Shown: piece after piece, positions 14,869 to 22,726 of the stretch
How the letters are laid out: every line of letters starts with the position of its first letter
Numbering within the stretch: the first letter of the stretch is position 1
Assembly: GCA_900767825.1 (NCBI GenBank)
Contig: CAAGAN010000036.1
Location: 1 to 25,805 of the forward strand
Reading direction: 5' to 3'
Source of the DNA: Bacilli bacterium
GTDB taxonomy: Bacteria > Bacillota_I > Bacilli_A > RFN20 > CAG-826
DNA length: 25,805 bases
Program-made: the position numbers and the translations under genes
The notes under the pieces: generated by a model
What the model saw: only the letters and a program-made list of their open reading frames with translations
The model's database searches: none
Told to the model about the DNA's origin: nothing

Positions 14869-15828
14869 TTACTTTTCTTCTTTAAAAGCGGAGGCAAGAA
14901 CTTCTGAAGTAGAGGCTAGAGCTTGCAAGTTTGAAGGAAGATAGATCTTCGTGGATTTACCATCTGCAATCTTTTCTAGAGCTTCATATCCCTTGATTGT
15001 TAAAACTGAATTGTCTGCCCCTGCCTCTTTAATGGCTTTAATACCATCGGCTTCGGCTTCCCTTACCATCCTTATACCTTCGGCTTCGGCTTTCTTTAAG
15101 GATAATAATTTCTGGGCTTCACCTTCAGCTTTCTTAATAGTGGATTCTTTTTCGGCTTCTGAAGAAAGAATCATGGATTCCTTATTACCTTCAGCGATAA
15201 GGATAGCGGATTGTTTTTGTCCTTCTGCAAGAAGAATCTTTTCTCTTTTTTCTCTTTCAGCCCTCATTTGACGTTCCATGGCTTCTTGGATGTCTCTAGG
15301 TGGAAGGATGTTTTTTACTTCGACCCTAGTGACTTTGATTCCCCAAGGATCAGTAGCTTCATCAAGTGTCTTTCTCATCTTTTCATTGATGACATCCCTA
15401 GAAGTAAGGGTGGAATCTAAATCTAGTTCACCGATGATATTCCTTAATGTTGTAGAAGAGAGGAATTCGATAGCCTGTACTGGGCTTTCGACTCCATAGG
15501 CATATAGCTTTGGATCTGAGACATAATAGAAGACGACTGTATCGATTTGGATAGTGACGTTATCGCTAGTGATGACATTTTGAGGAGGGAAGTCTTTTAC
15601 TTGCTCCCTCATATCGATACGGTGGGCAAGTCTATCTACAAATGGAACCTTGAAATGGACGCCTGTGTCCCAGGTAGCCCTATAAGAACCAAGTCTTTCA
15701 ATAATTCCCTTTTCAGTTTGGGAAATTATCTTGATGTTGCAAAGCAAGATAAGCAAGACGAGGACGAAAATCGAAACCAACACAATTAGGGCAATTGCAT
15801 ACCCTGGTAGACCTTCTAAAACTAACAT
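14869..15828 (-). CDS. SPFH-domain membrane protein (slipin/QmcA type)
   Basis: A stomatin/prohibitin-family protein (319 aa) that oligomerises at the membrane and often works with an NfeD partner. An N-terminal membrane helix (about 8-29) precedes the SPFH core: TEKGIIERLGSYRATWDTGV, then KDFPPQNVITSDNVTIQID. A long Ala/Glu/Lys-rich coiled coil (about 180-265) and a short C-terminal tail follow. AAGGAGT precedes the ATG. The NfeD gene lies immediately upstream in the same transcript. The precise role (membrane microdomains, protease control) is inferred from the family. The symbol is left blank because the slipin subgroup cannot be fixed by eye. Confidence 0.92.
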   Translation of the reverse strand: MLVLEGLPGYAIALIVLVSIFVLVLLILLCNIKIISQTEKGIIERLGSYRATWDTGVHFKVPFVDRLAHRIDMREQVKDFPPQNVITSDNVTIQIDTVVFYYVSDPKLYAYGVESPVQAIEFLSSTTLRNIIGELDLDSTLTSRDVINEKMRKTLDEATDPWGIKVTRVEVKNILPPRDIQEAMERQMRAEREKREKILLAEGQKQSAILIAEGNKESMILSSEAEKESTIKKAEGEAQKLLSLKKAEAEGIRMVREAEADGIKAIKEAGADNSVLTIKGYEALEKIADGKSTKIYLPSNLQALASTSEVLASAFKEEK

Positions 15829-15833
15829 TTTTG

Positions 15834-16280
15834 TTACTCCTTTTTAGATTTATCTATAAACAATTTATTCCCGGCGACCGAGACAACTCTAGCAACTTCC
15901 CCTTCTTCAAATGTTTCATTTGTAAGAGTCGAGGCAGTCCAAGTCATCCCGTTTACCTCTATTTCCCCTGGTTGAAGTGAATCTACTTTAGTTAAGACGA
16001 TTCCTTTCTTTCCAACAAGGTTATCAATATATCCCCTGGTCTTTTCTTTTTTAGCAGTCCATTTCTTTATAAATGGCCTCATCAAGAAGAAAGAAATTAA
16101 GGAAACTCCTACAAAGATAATTATCTCACCCCAATAAGGGACTCCTGGAATAAAGGATACTGCGAATGAGATAAGTGCTCCAACACAGAACCAAATAGAG
16201 ACAATCGCTTCGGTCGAGGCCTCAATAATTAAGGCTGCAACGGCAAATATTAGCCAAACTAGCCACATCCATTCTTCCAT
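15834..16280 (-). CDS. NfeD-like membrane protein
   Basis: A 148-residue protein with two or three N-terminal membrane segments (about 3-75, with PGVPYWGEIIIFVGV) and a soluble C-terminal OB-fold-like domain (about 92-145: GKKGIVLTKVDSLQPGEIEV, then GEVARVVSVAGNKLFI). This is the short NfeD form without a protease domain. It lies 5 bases ahead of the slipin gene, the standard NfeD-slipin pairing, and the two probably form a membrane complex. A strong AAGGAGG site overlaps the end of the upstream gene. Confidence 0.9.
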   Translation of the reverse strand: MEEWMWLVWLIFAVAALIIEASTEAIVSIWFCVGALISFAVSFIPGVPYWGEIIIFVGVSLISFFLMRPFIKKWTAKKEKTRGYIDNLVGKKGIVLTKVDSLQPGEIEVNGMTWTASTLTNETFEEGEVARVVSVAGNKLFIDKSKKE

Positions 16281-16282
16281 AA

Positions 16283-16654
16283 TTAATTGACCTCCTTACT
16301 AACTTTTATTATAAGATATTCATTTTCTTCATCATATATCGACTTATATTTTTTAGGGATGGAAGAGAAATTTATATTTAGCATCTTCCCTAAAGTCGAC
16401 ATAAGGGATGTCGATGAAATTCGCGAATAGCTTTTCTTGTTTGCTACATCGAAGCAGGAATGGGGATCGATATCTCCTAGAGAATACCTATCTTTGCTAA
16501 GTAGCCTGACAATGATATTTCTATCATCATCTACCCCCACTTGGACTTTATAAGCATTAACTAGAGAAATAGAGGCAATAGAATTAAAAGTCATATTCGT
16601 AGAATAGCAAGTTACTATTCCTTCCTTTTCTAGTTCATTTATCCATTTGATCAT
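16283..16654 (-). CDS. Unidentified protein at the head of the NfeD-slipin transcript
   Basis: A 123-residue soluble-looking protein without signal peptide or membrane segment, mixed alpha/beta by composition. I do not recognise the family. A GGAGGG site precedes the ATG. The stop lies two bases before the nfeD start, with the nfeD ribosome binding site inside the end of this gene, so the three genes are tightly co-transcribed. The context suggests a link to the membrane pair but does not show it. Confidence 0.75.
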   Translation of the reverse strand: MIKWINELEKEGIVTCYSTNMTFNSIASISLVNAYKVQVGVDDDRNIIVRLLSKDRYSLGDIDPHSCFDVANKKSYSRISSTSLMSTLGKMLNINFSSIPKKYKSIYDEENEYLIIKVSKEVN

Positions 16655-16746
16655 AATGCCCTCCTAGTTATATTATCTAATAATTTCAAATCTTTTCAAG
16701 AGTTTTCAAAAAAATATTTTTTTATACGAATATGATTAAAATGTTA

Positions 16747-16764
16747 TATAATTCTCTTGGAGGT
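16747..16764 (+). promoter_or_regulatory. -10 box and strong ribosome binding site
   Basis: TATAAT (16747-16752) is followed at 16759-16764 by GGAGGT, which fixes the ATG at 16771 rather than the earlier in-frame ATG at 16732. The leader would be very short. No clear -35 is seen. Confidence 0.5.
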
Positions 16765-16770
16765 AAAAAC

Positions 16771-17358
16771 ATGGACAGCAAAGACTATATCAATGAATAT
16801 GAGCAAAATTTAAAGCAAGAGCCTTTCTGGAATAATAAAATCAAAGGCAATTACGGCCTATATAAAAAGATATGCAAAGATCCAACCAATCTAAAAAAGG
16901 CTAAAAAGATAGGTATTATATTTTTTGTCATATTTTCAGTTTTATTTACTATTTCCATGATCTTGATGATAATTGGAATAGTAAATTCTAGAGATATAGG
17001 ATTTGGTGTGTATTTCCCTATTTTTTTCATTACTATGGGGATATCTATCTTCTTCCTTCAATTCGCGCTTATTGTTATTAGCCAATATAGGAGAATAAAC
17101 AAATTCCTAAAAGAAAAGAATTCTAATAACAATAATATAGATTCTAATGATGGGCATATATTTGAAACCGAAAGCAATAACCACCGTTTCTATGCCCCAA
17201 GTTTTGATTCTAGCGATAGATTTTTAAATAAAGGCACGACAAAAGAAGAGAATCTCTCCAAAAGCGAAATCTCGACAAAAGTATGTTTAAAATGCGGATA
17301 TATAAATCCTAAAGATGCTAAATTTTGTTCCCAGTGCGGGAATGAATTTAAATCCTAA
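16771..17358 (+). CDS. Membrane protein with C-terminal zinc ribbon
   Basis: A 195-residue protein with a charged N-terminus, two membrane segments (about 43-65 and 72-98), an Asn-rich basic linker, and a zinc ribbon at the very C-terminus. The ribbon reads CLKCGYINPKDAKFCSQCG, with two CxxC knuckles. Such ribbons on membrane proteins are widespread and do not define a function. The last four bases overlap the convergent DUF177-like gene. Start and expression signals are strong, so the gene is likely real. Function unknown. Confidence 0.75.
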   Translation: MDSKDYINEYEQNLKQEPFWNNKIKGNYGLYKKICKDPTNLKKAKKIGIIFFVIFSVLFTISMILMIIGIVNSRDIGFGVYFPIFFITMGISIFFLQFALIVISQYRRINKFLKEKNSNNNNIDSNDGHIFETESNNHRFYAPSFDSSDRFLNKGTTKEENLSKSEISTKVCLKCGYINPKDAKFCSQCGNEFKS

Positions 17359-17735
17359 TTATCCTTTAAGGGTTTTAAAGGAACATAAGTCTTTATTAAA
17401 CAAAGGCAAAGGTCTTTTAATTCAAAGCTAGAGGAAGGGAAGATATATCCTTCCCCTTCTCCATCTTCTTTATCCATAATCTCAAAATCCTCGGCTATAT
17501 CGAGGATTTTTTTAAATGGTTCGCATGTAAGTGAATCTGAAAGGATTACATCCGCCTTAATTATTACATTAGCCCTTAAATAATTATCTTCGTCACGGTA
17601 AAAATAACCATTGATGTTAGATTTAGTCACCTCTAGCAAAGGATAAAGTTTCTTGCATTCTTCTTTGGAATAGGAAAAATCTTCATCGAATTCAAGATCT
17701 TTTTTTATTAAGACACTAGATTTAAAGATAATCAT
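17355..17735 (-). CDS. DUF177/YceD-like protein (tentative)
   Basis: A 126-residue acidic protein without membrane segments. The middle (IIKADVILSDSLTCEPFKK) and the end (ELKDLCLCLIKTYVPLKPL) resemble the pattern of DUF177/YceD proteins, in which an L-x-C motif is followed by an acidic patch and a terminal leucine/proline segment. In many bacteria that gene precedes rpmF; here it instead overlaps the end of pheT by 4 bases (ATGA), so it is probably translated by coupling. The match is weak and made by eye. Confidence 0.6.
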   Translation of the reverse strand: MIIFKSSVLIKKDLEFDEDFSYSKEECKKLYPLLEVTKSNINGYFYRDEDNYLRANVIIKADVILSDSLTCEPFKKILDIAEDFEIMDKEDGEGEGYIFPSSSFELKDLCLCLIKTYVPLKPLKDN

Positions 17736-20119
17736 TTCCTAATCTCGCAATGTAACTTAGCAAGGGCATCAATTGCTTTATCAATCGCTAAGTTAGCCTC
17801 TTCATCAGTAAGGGTTTTATTTTGGTCAAGCAAGGTGATCCTTATGGCCATTGATTTTTGTCCCTTTAATAAAGACGCTCCTTCATAAATATCAAAAGCC
17901 TCGACATTTTTAATCAAGGAAGATGACTTGCCTACTTCCTTTTTAATCATGGCTAGGCTAGTTTCTTTTGGGCAAAGGAAAGCTAAATCCCTTGTAACAA
18001 ATGGGAATTTATTTGGAATAATGGCTTTTGGAGCACTGGATTTGACACTTAATAAGACAGTTAAATCTAATTCAAGGACAACTGCATTCTTCAAACCATA
18101 TTCTTTTAATCTATTTGGATGCAATTCACCTAAGACCCCAACTAAATTATTATCAATCCTAATTGAAGCACTCTTTCCAGGATGTAGTTCTTCTAAAGCG
18201 GATTCATATCTAAGGAAATTAATCCTATTTGGAGTGATATTCAAATAATCTACTATTCCTTCTAATATTCCCTTGGCATCATAGAAATCATATGGCTTAG
18301 CTTCCAATAATCCCCTATTTAATTTATTCCCGCTTAAAACTATGCCCAAGTGGGTTCCTTTATATTTAGGGGTATCGATATCAGAAACTTCGAAGACACC
18401 TAGATCCTTATTTTGTCTAGAAGCGTTATAGACAATAGTCTCAAGCAAAGATAAAGTAAGTCCTTTTCTAACTACACTTCTATCTTCGCTCATTGGATTA
18501 GAAAGAACATAGGCTTCTTCATTATGGAAGAAATTGAATCTATCTTTATTCTTCTTGCTAATTAATGTGTAGGTTAAAACTTCATCTAAACCTAAAGAAG
18601 TTAGATAACGTCTTATATGTCTTTTCTTTTCTTGGTTTGGAGTCAATCCGGTTAATGATAATTTGGTTGTTGGTAAAGTAGAAACAACATTTTCATAACC
18701 TAATATACGGATGACTTCTTCGCTTAAATCGGCTTTTGTGTCGATATCTAATCTATATAAAGGTACCAAGAAAGTAAGCTTATTATCCTTATCTTCCTTT
18801 AATTTGAAATAATCTCTTTCTAAGGTTTTTATGATTGTATCCTTGCCAAAAGAAGTACCTAATCTAGAATCGATATAATTTGCATCAAGGCTAATCTCAT
18901 CTTGTTTGGTCTTTATTGATCCATAATTATTTAAAATAGAAATCGAAGAGGCTTCTCCTAATTCCTTTAGGTAATATAAGCAGGCATCGATAGCCTTCTT
19001 TTGATAGGAAGAAGATATTCCTTTTACAAAACGCAAGCTCGAATCGCTAGAAAGTCCGATTCTAGAAGAAGTATGACGGATTGGGGCACCTTTAAAATAG
19101 GCAGCCTCGATAACAATATTCTTGCTAGATTCATCTACCATGCATTCTTTTGAAGTCATAATACCAGCTAAACACATGACTTCATTTTCGTTAGTAACAC
19201 ACAAATCACCTTTTTGGAGTTTATATGTATTATCATCCATGGCAACAAAATCACCTTCGATATCTTCTTTTACAATCAATGATTTAGAATGTAGCTTATC
19301 TAAATCATACATATTGATTGGCTGGCCTGTAATAAGCATCACTAAGTTGCCGATATCGACGACATTATTAATCGACCTAATCCCACATCCATTTAATAAG
19401 GATACTAACCAAGTTGGGGATGGTTTTGTCTTGACATTTCTAGCAATACCGCCATAGAAAATAGAGCAATTTGGAGTTTCTGAGCCCAAGATGAAATCAT
19501 TATCGATATCCTTGACTTCAGGATATTCATCGATATTGACTTCTTTTTCAAATAAGCATCCAACTTCTAGGGCAACATTAGACAAAGAATATAGATCTGG
19601 ACGGTTTGGCAAGATTGAAATATCTAAAATTGCATCATCTAGGCCTAGATAGCCCAAGACATCTTCATTGCCTGGAACTGCATCGCTAGGTAATTCTTCA
19701 ATCCCGCTAGTTTGCTTTTCACTTAGATATTTGCTATCTACCCCAAGTTCAAGCAAGGAACAGCACATTCCATCGCTAAAAACACCCCTAATGGTAGATT
19801 CTTTTATCTCGATTTGGGGTAATTTAGCCCCTACTCTAGCTACTATAACTTTTAATCCAACTCTAGCATTTGGGGCACCACAAACTATTTGATGGGTCCC
19901 ATATTTATCGCCTTCATATACTTCCAATATATGCAAATGGTCGCTATCTGGATGAGGGACACAAGATTTAATCTCGCCAATAACTAGATTAGTCCCGGAG
20001 GCAAGATAATCAATCCCTTCTACTTCAGCCCCGGCAAAAGTCAATTTGGAGGCAACTTCATTAACGTCGATATCATCTAGATCGACATGTTTTTTTAAAT
20101 ATGAAAATGGTACTTTCAT
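17732..20119 (-). CDS. pheT: Phenylalanyl-tRNA synthetase beta subunit
   Basis: The beta chain of the alpha2-beta2 enzyme, holding the editing and tRNA-binding domains. An EMAP-like tRNA-binding domain lies near residues 40-150 (CVPHPDSDHLHILEV, IVCGAPNARVGLKVIVARVG). The B3/B4 editing and B5 domains follow. A ferredoxin-fold anticodon-binding domain ends the chain (PFVTRDLAFLCP onward, about 705-795). The 795 residues are typical. AAGGAGT precedes the ATG, 12 bases after the pheS stop. It shares the pheS transcript and should respond to phenylalanine through the T-box, if that link still works. Confidence 0.98.
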   Translation of the reverse strand: MKVPFSYLKKHVDLDDIDVNEVASKLTFAGAEVEGIDYLASGTNLVIGEIKSCVPHPDSDHLHILEVYEGDKYGTHQIVCGAPNARVGLKVIVARVGAKLPQIEIKESTIRGVFSDGMCCSLLELGVDSKYLSEKQTSGIEELPSDAVPGNEDVLGYLGLDDAILDISILPNRPDLYSLSNVALEVGCLFEKEVNIDEYPEVKDIDNDFILGSETPNCSIFYGGIARNVKTKPSPTWLVSLLNGCGIRSINNVVDIGNLVMLITGQPINMYDLDKLHSKSLIVKEDIEGDFVAMDDNTYKLQKGDLCVTNENEVMCLAGIMTSKECMVDESSKNIVIEAAYFKGAPIRHTSSRIGLSSDSSLRFVKGISSSYQKKAIDACLYYLKELGEASSISILNNYGSIKTKQDEISLDANYIDSRLGTSFGKDTIIKTLERDYFKLKEDKDNKLTFLVPLYRLDIDTKADLSEEVIRILGYENVVSTLPTTKLSLTGLTPNQEKKRHIRRYLTSLGLDEVLTYTLISKKNKDRFNFFHNEEAYVLSNPMSEDRSVVRKGLTLSLLETIVYNASRQNKDLGVFEVSDIDTPKYKGTHLGIVLSGNKLNRGLLEAKPYDFYDAKGILEGIVDYLNITPNRINFLRYESALEELHPGKSASIRIDNNLVGVLGELHPNRLKEYGLKNAVVLELDLTVLLSVKSSAPKAIIPNKFPFVTRDLAFLCPKETSLAMIKKEVGKSSSLIKNVEAFDIYEGASLLKGQKSMAIRITLLDQNKTLTDEEANLAIDKAIDALAKLHCEIRK

Positions 20120-20130
20120 TGTTTTACTCC

Positions 20131-21162
20131 TTATTTACCCTTGAATGGGGAAAGGAAACGGACATCATTTTGATAGAATCTCCTGATATCATCGATTCCA
20201 TATCTTAGCATGGCAACACGTTCAACTCCGACCCCAAAAGCAAATCCAGACCAGACTTCAGGGTCATAGCCACACATTTCTAGGACTTTTGGATTAACCA
20301 TTCCGGCACCTAGAATCTCAATCCATCCCGTATTCTTACATAAGGCGCAACCTTTGCCATTGCAAGAGAAACAAGATACATCGACTTCAACACTAGGTTC
20401 AGTAAATGGGAAATAGGATGAACGTAATCTGATTTGCCTTTTTTCTCCAAACATCTTCTTTGCGAATAATTCTAATGTAGCCTTCAAATTTGCAATTGAG
20501 ATATTTTTATCGACAACTAGCCCTTCAATTTGAGCAAATTGATGGGAATGAGTCATGTCATCATCATCTCTTCTATAGGCTTTGCCGGGGCAAATAATCT
20601 TAATTGGGGTTTTTTCTGCTTTTTCTTTCATCGTATGGGCTTGGGCTGCACTTGTCTGGGTCCTAAGCAATAAAGATGAATCGAAATAGAAAGTATCTTG
20701 CATATCCCTAGCCGGATGATCGGCAGGAACATTTAGCAATTCGAAATTATATTCATCAGTCTCGACGTCTCTTCCTTCTTTTACTTCATATCCCATATCT
20801 AGGAATATATCAGTAACTTCATCAATAATTAGATAATATGGATTAGTCCTGCCAGGAGTAACCTCTCTTCCAGGAAGAGAAATATCAATTGTTTCTTCTT
20901 GCAATTTCTTATTTAAAGCCAACTTTTCAAAATAGGCCTTCTTTTCTTCATAAGCTGCATTTAATTCATTCTTTATTGCATTTACTTTCATTCCGAAAGC
21001 AGCTTTATTTTCTTTTGCTATTTCCTTCATATATCCCATCAAAGAGGATACCTTTCCCTTCTTTGATAGGTATTTAGCAAAAAATGTATCTAGTGTAGAT
21101 GAATCAGAACAACTATCCAATTCATTTTTACCATCACTTAAGACTAAATCCAAATCTTCCAT
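20131..21162 (-). CDS. pheS: Phenylalanyl-tRNA synthetase alpha subunit
   Basis: The class II catalytic subunit (343 aa). An N-terminal coiled coil ends near YLSKKGK (about 32), the usual distance from the start, which supports ATG 21162. Class II motifs are seen as DHPARDMQDTFYF, THSHQFAQIEGLVVD and GFAFGVGVERVAMLRYG. A cysteine cluster (CFSCNGKGCALCKNTGW) matches that of many PheS proteins. Only a poor purine-rich AAGAAAAG lies before the ATG, in contrast to pheT and ileS. The likely cause is the IS element immediately upstream, which separates the gene from its T-box leader and original ribosome binding site. Confidence 0.97.
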   Translation of the reverse strand: MEDLDLVLSDGKNELDSCSDSSTLDTFFAKYLSKKGKVSSLMGYMKEIAKENKAAFGMKVNAIKNELNAAYEEKKAYFEKLALNKKLQEETIDISLPGREVTPGRTNPYYLIIDEVTDIFLDMGYEVKEGRDVETDEYNFELLNVPADHPARDMQDTFYFDSSLLLRTQTSAAQAHTMKEKAEKTPIKIICPGKAYRRDDDDMTHSHQFAQIEGLVVDKNISIANLKATLELFAKKMFGEKRQIRLRSSYFPFTEPSVEVDVSCFSCNGKGCALCKNTGWIEILGAGMVNPKVLEMCGYDPEVWSGFAFGVGVERVAMLRYGIDDIRRFYQNDVRFLSPFKGK

Positions 21163-21229
21163 TCTTTTCTTGTATTCTAAATTCCGTCTTAGGAACAGGA
21201 ACTAGAATAACTTCCTTTCTTGAGAATGA

Positions 21230-21340
21230 TTTTATTTTTGAGTCCCCCGTCTTATAATGAACCCTCTGTGGATTTGTTCCTATTTTTGTACAGCTTTGAC
21301 TGTTTGAGGGAGACTCTTACCACAGCTTTTATTTTTGAGT
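21230..21340 (+). repeat. 14-base direct repeat in the IS noncoding end
   Basis: TTTTATTTTTGAGT occurs at 21230-21243 and exactly again at 21327-21340, offset 97 bases, both upstream of the transposase. The copies flank the -10 box and the hairpin region described as the candidate bridge RNA. They may be end-recognition or duplicated sequence. Confidence 0.75.
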
Positions 21341-21433
21341 TGTGATCAGTTAGATAACGCCAGACGTTTCATTTTGCACAAGAATCAACTTGATAGAAGC
21401 ATGTGGGCAACACAGCATTTGGAGGTGACAGAC
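21264..21433 (+). ncRNA. Candidate IS110 bridge RNA
   Basis: IS110-group elements encode, in the noncoding DNA before the transposase, a structured RNA with loops that pair with target and donor DNA. Here a TATAAT box (21253-21258) precedes a region that can fold. CTGTGG (21266-21271) pairs with CCACAG (21320-21325), enclosing an inner ACAG/CTGT hairpin and two unpaired flanks. A second stem is TTGTG (about 21340-21345) with CACAA (about 21377-21383). Size and position fit. Folding and guides were judged by eye only. Confidence 0.35.
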
Positions 21434-22606
21434 ATGTCATATTTCGTAGGCATAGACATTGCCAAGAACAAACACGACTGCTTCATCGCGACCGGCGATG
21501 GGGAGGTCGTAAGGAATTCGTTCACGTTTCCTAATAACGATGAGGGATTCCGAACGCTGAAGGCTACACTGGACCAACTGAACCATTCCCAGAAAATAAA
21601 AATTGGTCTAGAAGCCACCGGTCATTATGGAAAGAACCTTAAACAGTTCTTAACATCCATTGGTTATGAATATTCCGAACTAAACCCTTACCTAGTCAAG
21701 AAATTCGTTCAATCGATAACTCTCCGAAGGACCAAGACCGACAAGGTCGATGCCCAGATGATCGCAAAGTTCATACAACTGGAGGCCAGTAAACCAACCA
21801 CGCCATTATCATACAACACAATGGAGCTGAGGACACTAGTGAGAAACCACGACAAGCTAATCCGCTCAAGGAGCGACGAGCTTGTAAAGATTACCAATTC
21901 CCTCGACAGGATCTTCCCGGAACTTAAGAAATTCCTGAACGATTACCTGGGCGAATTTGCGCTGTACCTGCTTGAGCATTTCACGACGCCGGAGAAGATT
22001 TCCAGGCTGACAAGCAGCCAGATACAGAAGCTCCACAACGTCGGTAGGAGGGTAACGGTCAACAAAATAACCATGCTCAAGGAGCTTGCCTCCAAGACCG
22101 TTGGCCACCCAAGCCCAGCCGACGAGCTGGTGATAAGGCAGTCGGTCAGGATGGTGAGAGTCATCAACGACAGCATCGAGGCTTACGAGTCCCAGATAAA
22201 AGCCATAATGAAGGAGGTGAACTCACCCCTGCTGACGATTCCCGGGATCGGCATGATGACGGCGGCCAGCCTACATGCTGAGTATGGGGACTTCAGTAGG
22301 TTTTCGTCTCCCGCAAAGCTACTTTCGTTCGCGGGGTTGGAGTGTTCCAAGAACCAGTCTGGCCAATCGGACTACAGGGGCCACATGGTCAAGCATGGGT
22401 CGGCGCACCTGAGATACGTCTTGATGAATGCCGCCATTTCCATCAAGAACCATTGCCCCGCCTTTTCGGCATACTTCCAGAAGAAGTATTCGGAAGAGCA
22501 CAAGAATTACAGGGTAGCCCTCAACCACGTGGTAAGGAAGTTTTTGAGGGTGGCCTTCAAGATGGTGACACTCAACGAGAGTTACAGTCTCGAACTGTCT
22601 AAGTAA
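21434..22606 (+). CDS. IS110-family transposase (RNA-guided recombinase type)
   Basis: A 390-residue DEDD transposase. The N-terminal RuvC-like domain shows FVGIDIAKNKHD (Asp8), IGLEATGHYG and KTDKVDAQMIAKF, which supply the acidic residues. A central helical region follows. The C-terminal Tnp_20 domain begins LLTIPGIGMMTAASLHAEYG and contains NQSGQSDYRG, with a Ser in the place of the family's catalytic serine, then KHGSAHLRYVLMNAA. The start is ATG 21434, set by GGAGGTGA just upstream; a longer frame from TTG 21335 is unlikely. Codon use is GC-richer than in the neighbours, indicating recent acquisition. The gene looks intact. Confidence 0.95.
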   Translation: MSYFVGIDIAKNKHDCFIATGDGEVVRNSFTFPNNDEGFRTLKATLDQLNHSQKIKIGLEATGHYGKNLKQFLTSIGYEYSELNPYLVKKFVQSITLRRTKTDKVDAQMIAKFIQLEASKPTTPLSYNTMELRTLVRNHDKLIRSRSDELVKITNSLDRIFPELKKFLNDYLGEFALYLLEHFTTPEKISRLTSSQIQKLHNVGRRVTVNKITMLKELASKTVGHPSPADELVIRQSVRMVRVINDSIEAYESQIKAIMKEVNSPLLTIPGIGMMTAASLHAEYGDFSRFSSPAKLLSFAGLECSKNQSGQSDYRGHMVKHGSAHLRYVLMNAAISIKNHCPAFSAYFQKKYSEEHKNYRVALNHVVRKFLRVAFKMVTLNESYSLELSK

Positions 22607-22631
22607 TATTTTCAAAGAACAACTGACACAC

Positions 22632-22656
22632 AATCACGCACGGGCGTGATTTTCGT
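22632..22656 (+). terminator. Terminator after the IS110 transposase
   Basis: AATCACGC (22632-22639) pairs with GCGTGATT (22644-22651) across ACGG, followed by TTTTCG. It lies 25 bases past the transposase stop. The opposite strand has no U tract. Confidence 0.75.
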
Positions 22657-22716
22657 CACGGAGAGAACGACATTTTACAAAATAACTAATTTTTCTCTTT
22701 ACTTTGAATAGTTAGT

Positions 22717-22721
22717 CTCCT
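22717..22721 (-). promoter_or_regulatory. Orphan Shine-Dalgarno after the Phe T-box
   Basis: AGGAG on minus follows the T-box terminator U tract by the same short distance as the ileS ribosome binding site follows its own T-box. No ATG, GTG or TTG lies within the normal spacing; the following bases read ACTAACTATTC. It is best explained as the original pheS ribosome binding site. Confidence 0.6.
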
Positions 22722-22726
22722 AAAAA

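Larger units (their letters stand above)
21163..22707 (+). mobile_element. IS110-family insertion sequence in the pheST leader
   Basis: About 1.55 kb of visibly higher GC than its surroundings carries one IS110 transposase. It has about 270 bases of noncoding DNA before the gene and about 100 after it. It lies between a Phe T-box leader and pheS, on the opposite strand. I see no terminal inverted repeats, as expected for IS110. The boundaries are inferred: equating the AT at 22708-22709 with the AT of the pheS start codon restores an AGGAG, 7-base spacer, ATG arrangement. They could be off by tens of bases. Confidence 0.6.

Noticed and set aside
21335..21433. N-terminal extension of the transposase from TTG 21335
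   Set aside because: GGAGGTGA sits right before ATG 21434, and family proteins start shortly before F-V-G-I-D.
22319..22633. Open frames antisense to the transposase
   Set aside because: These are by-products of its higher GC content, with no initiation signals.
21163..22707. Terminal inverted repeats and target duplication for the IS
   Set aside because: None could be found by eye. IS110 elements generally lack them, so I did not annotate any.
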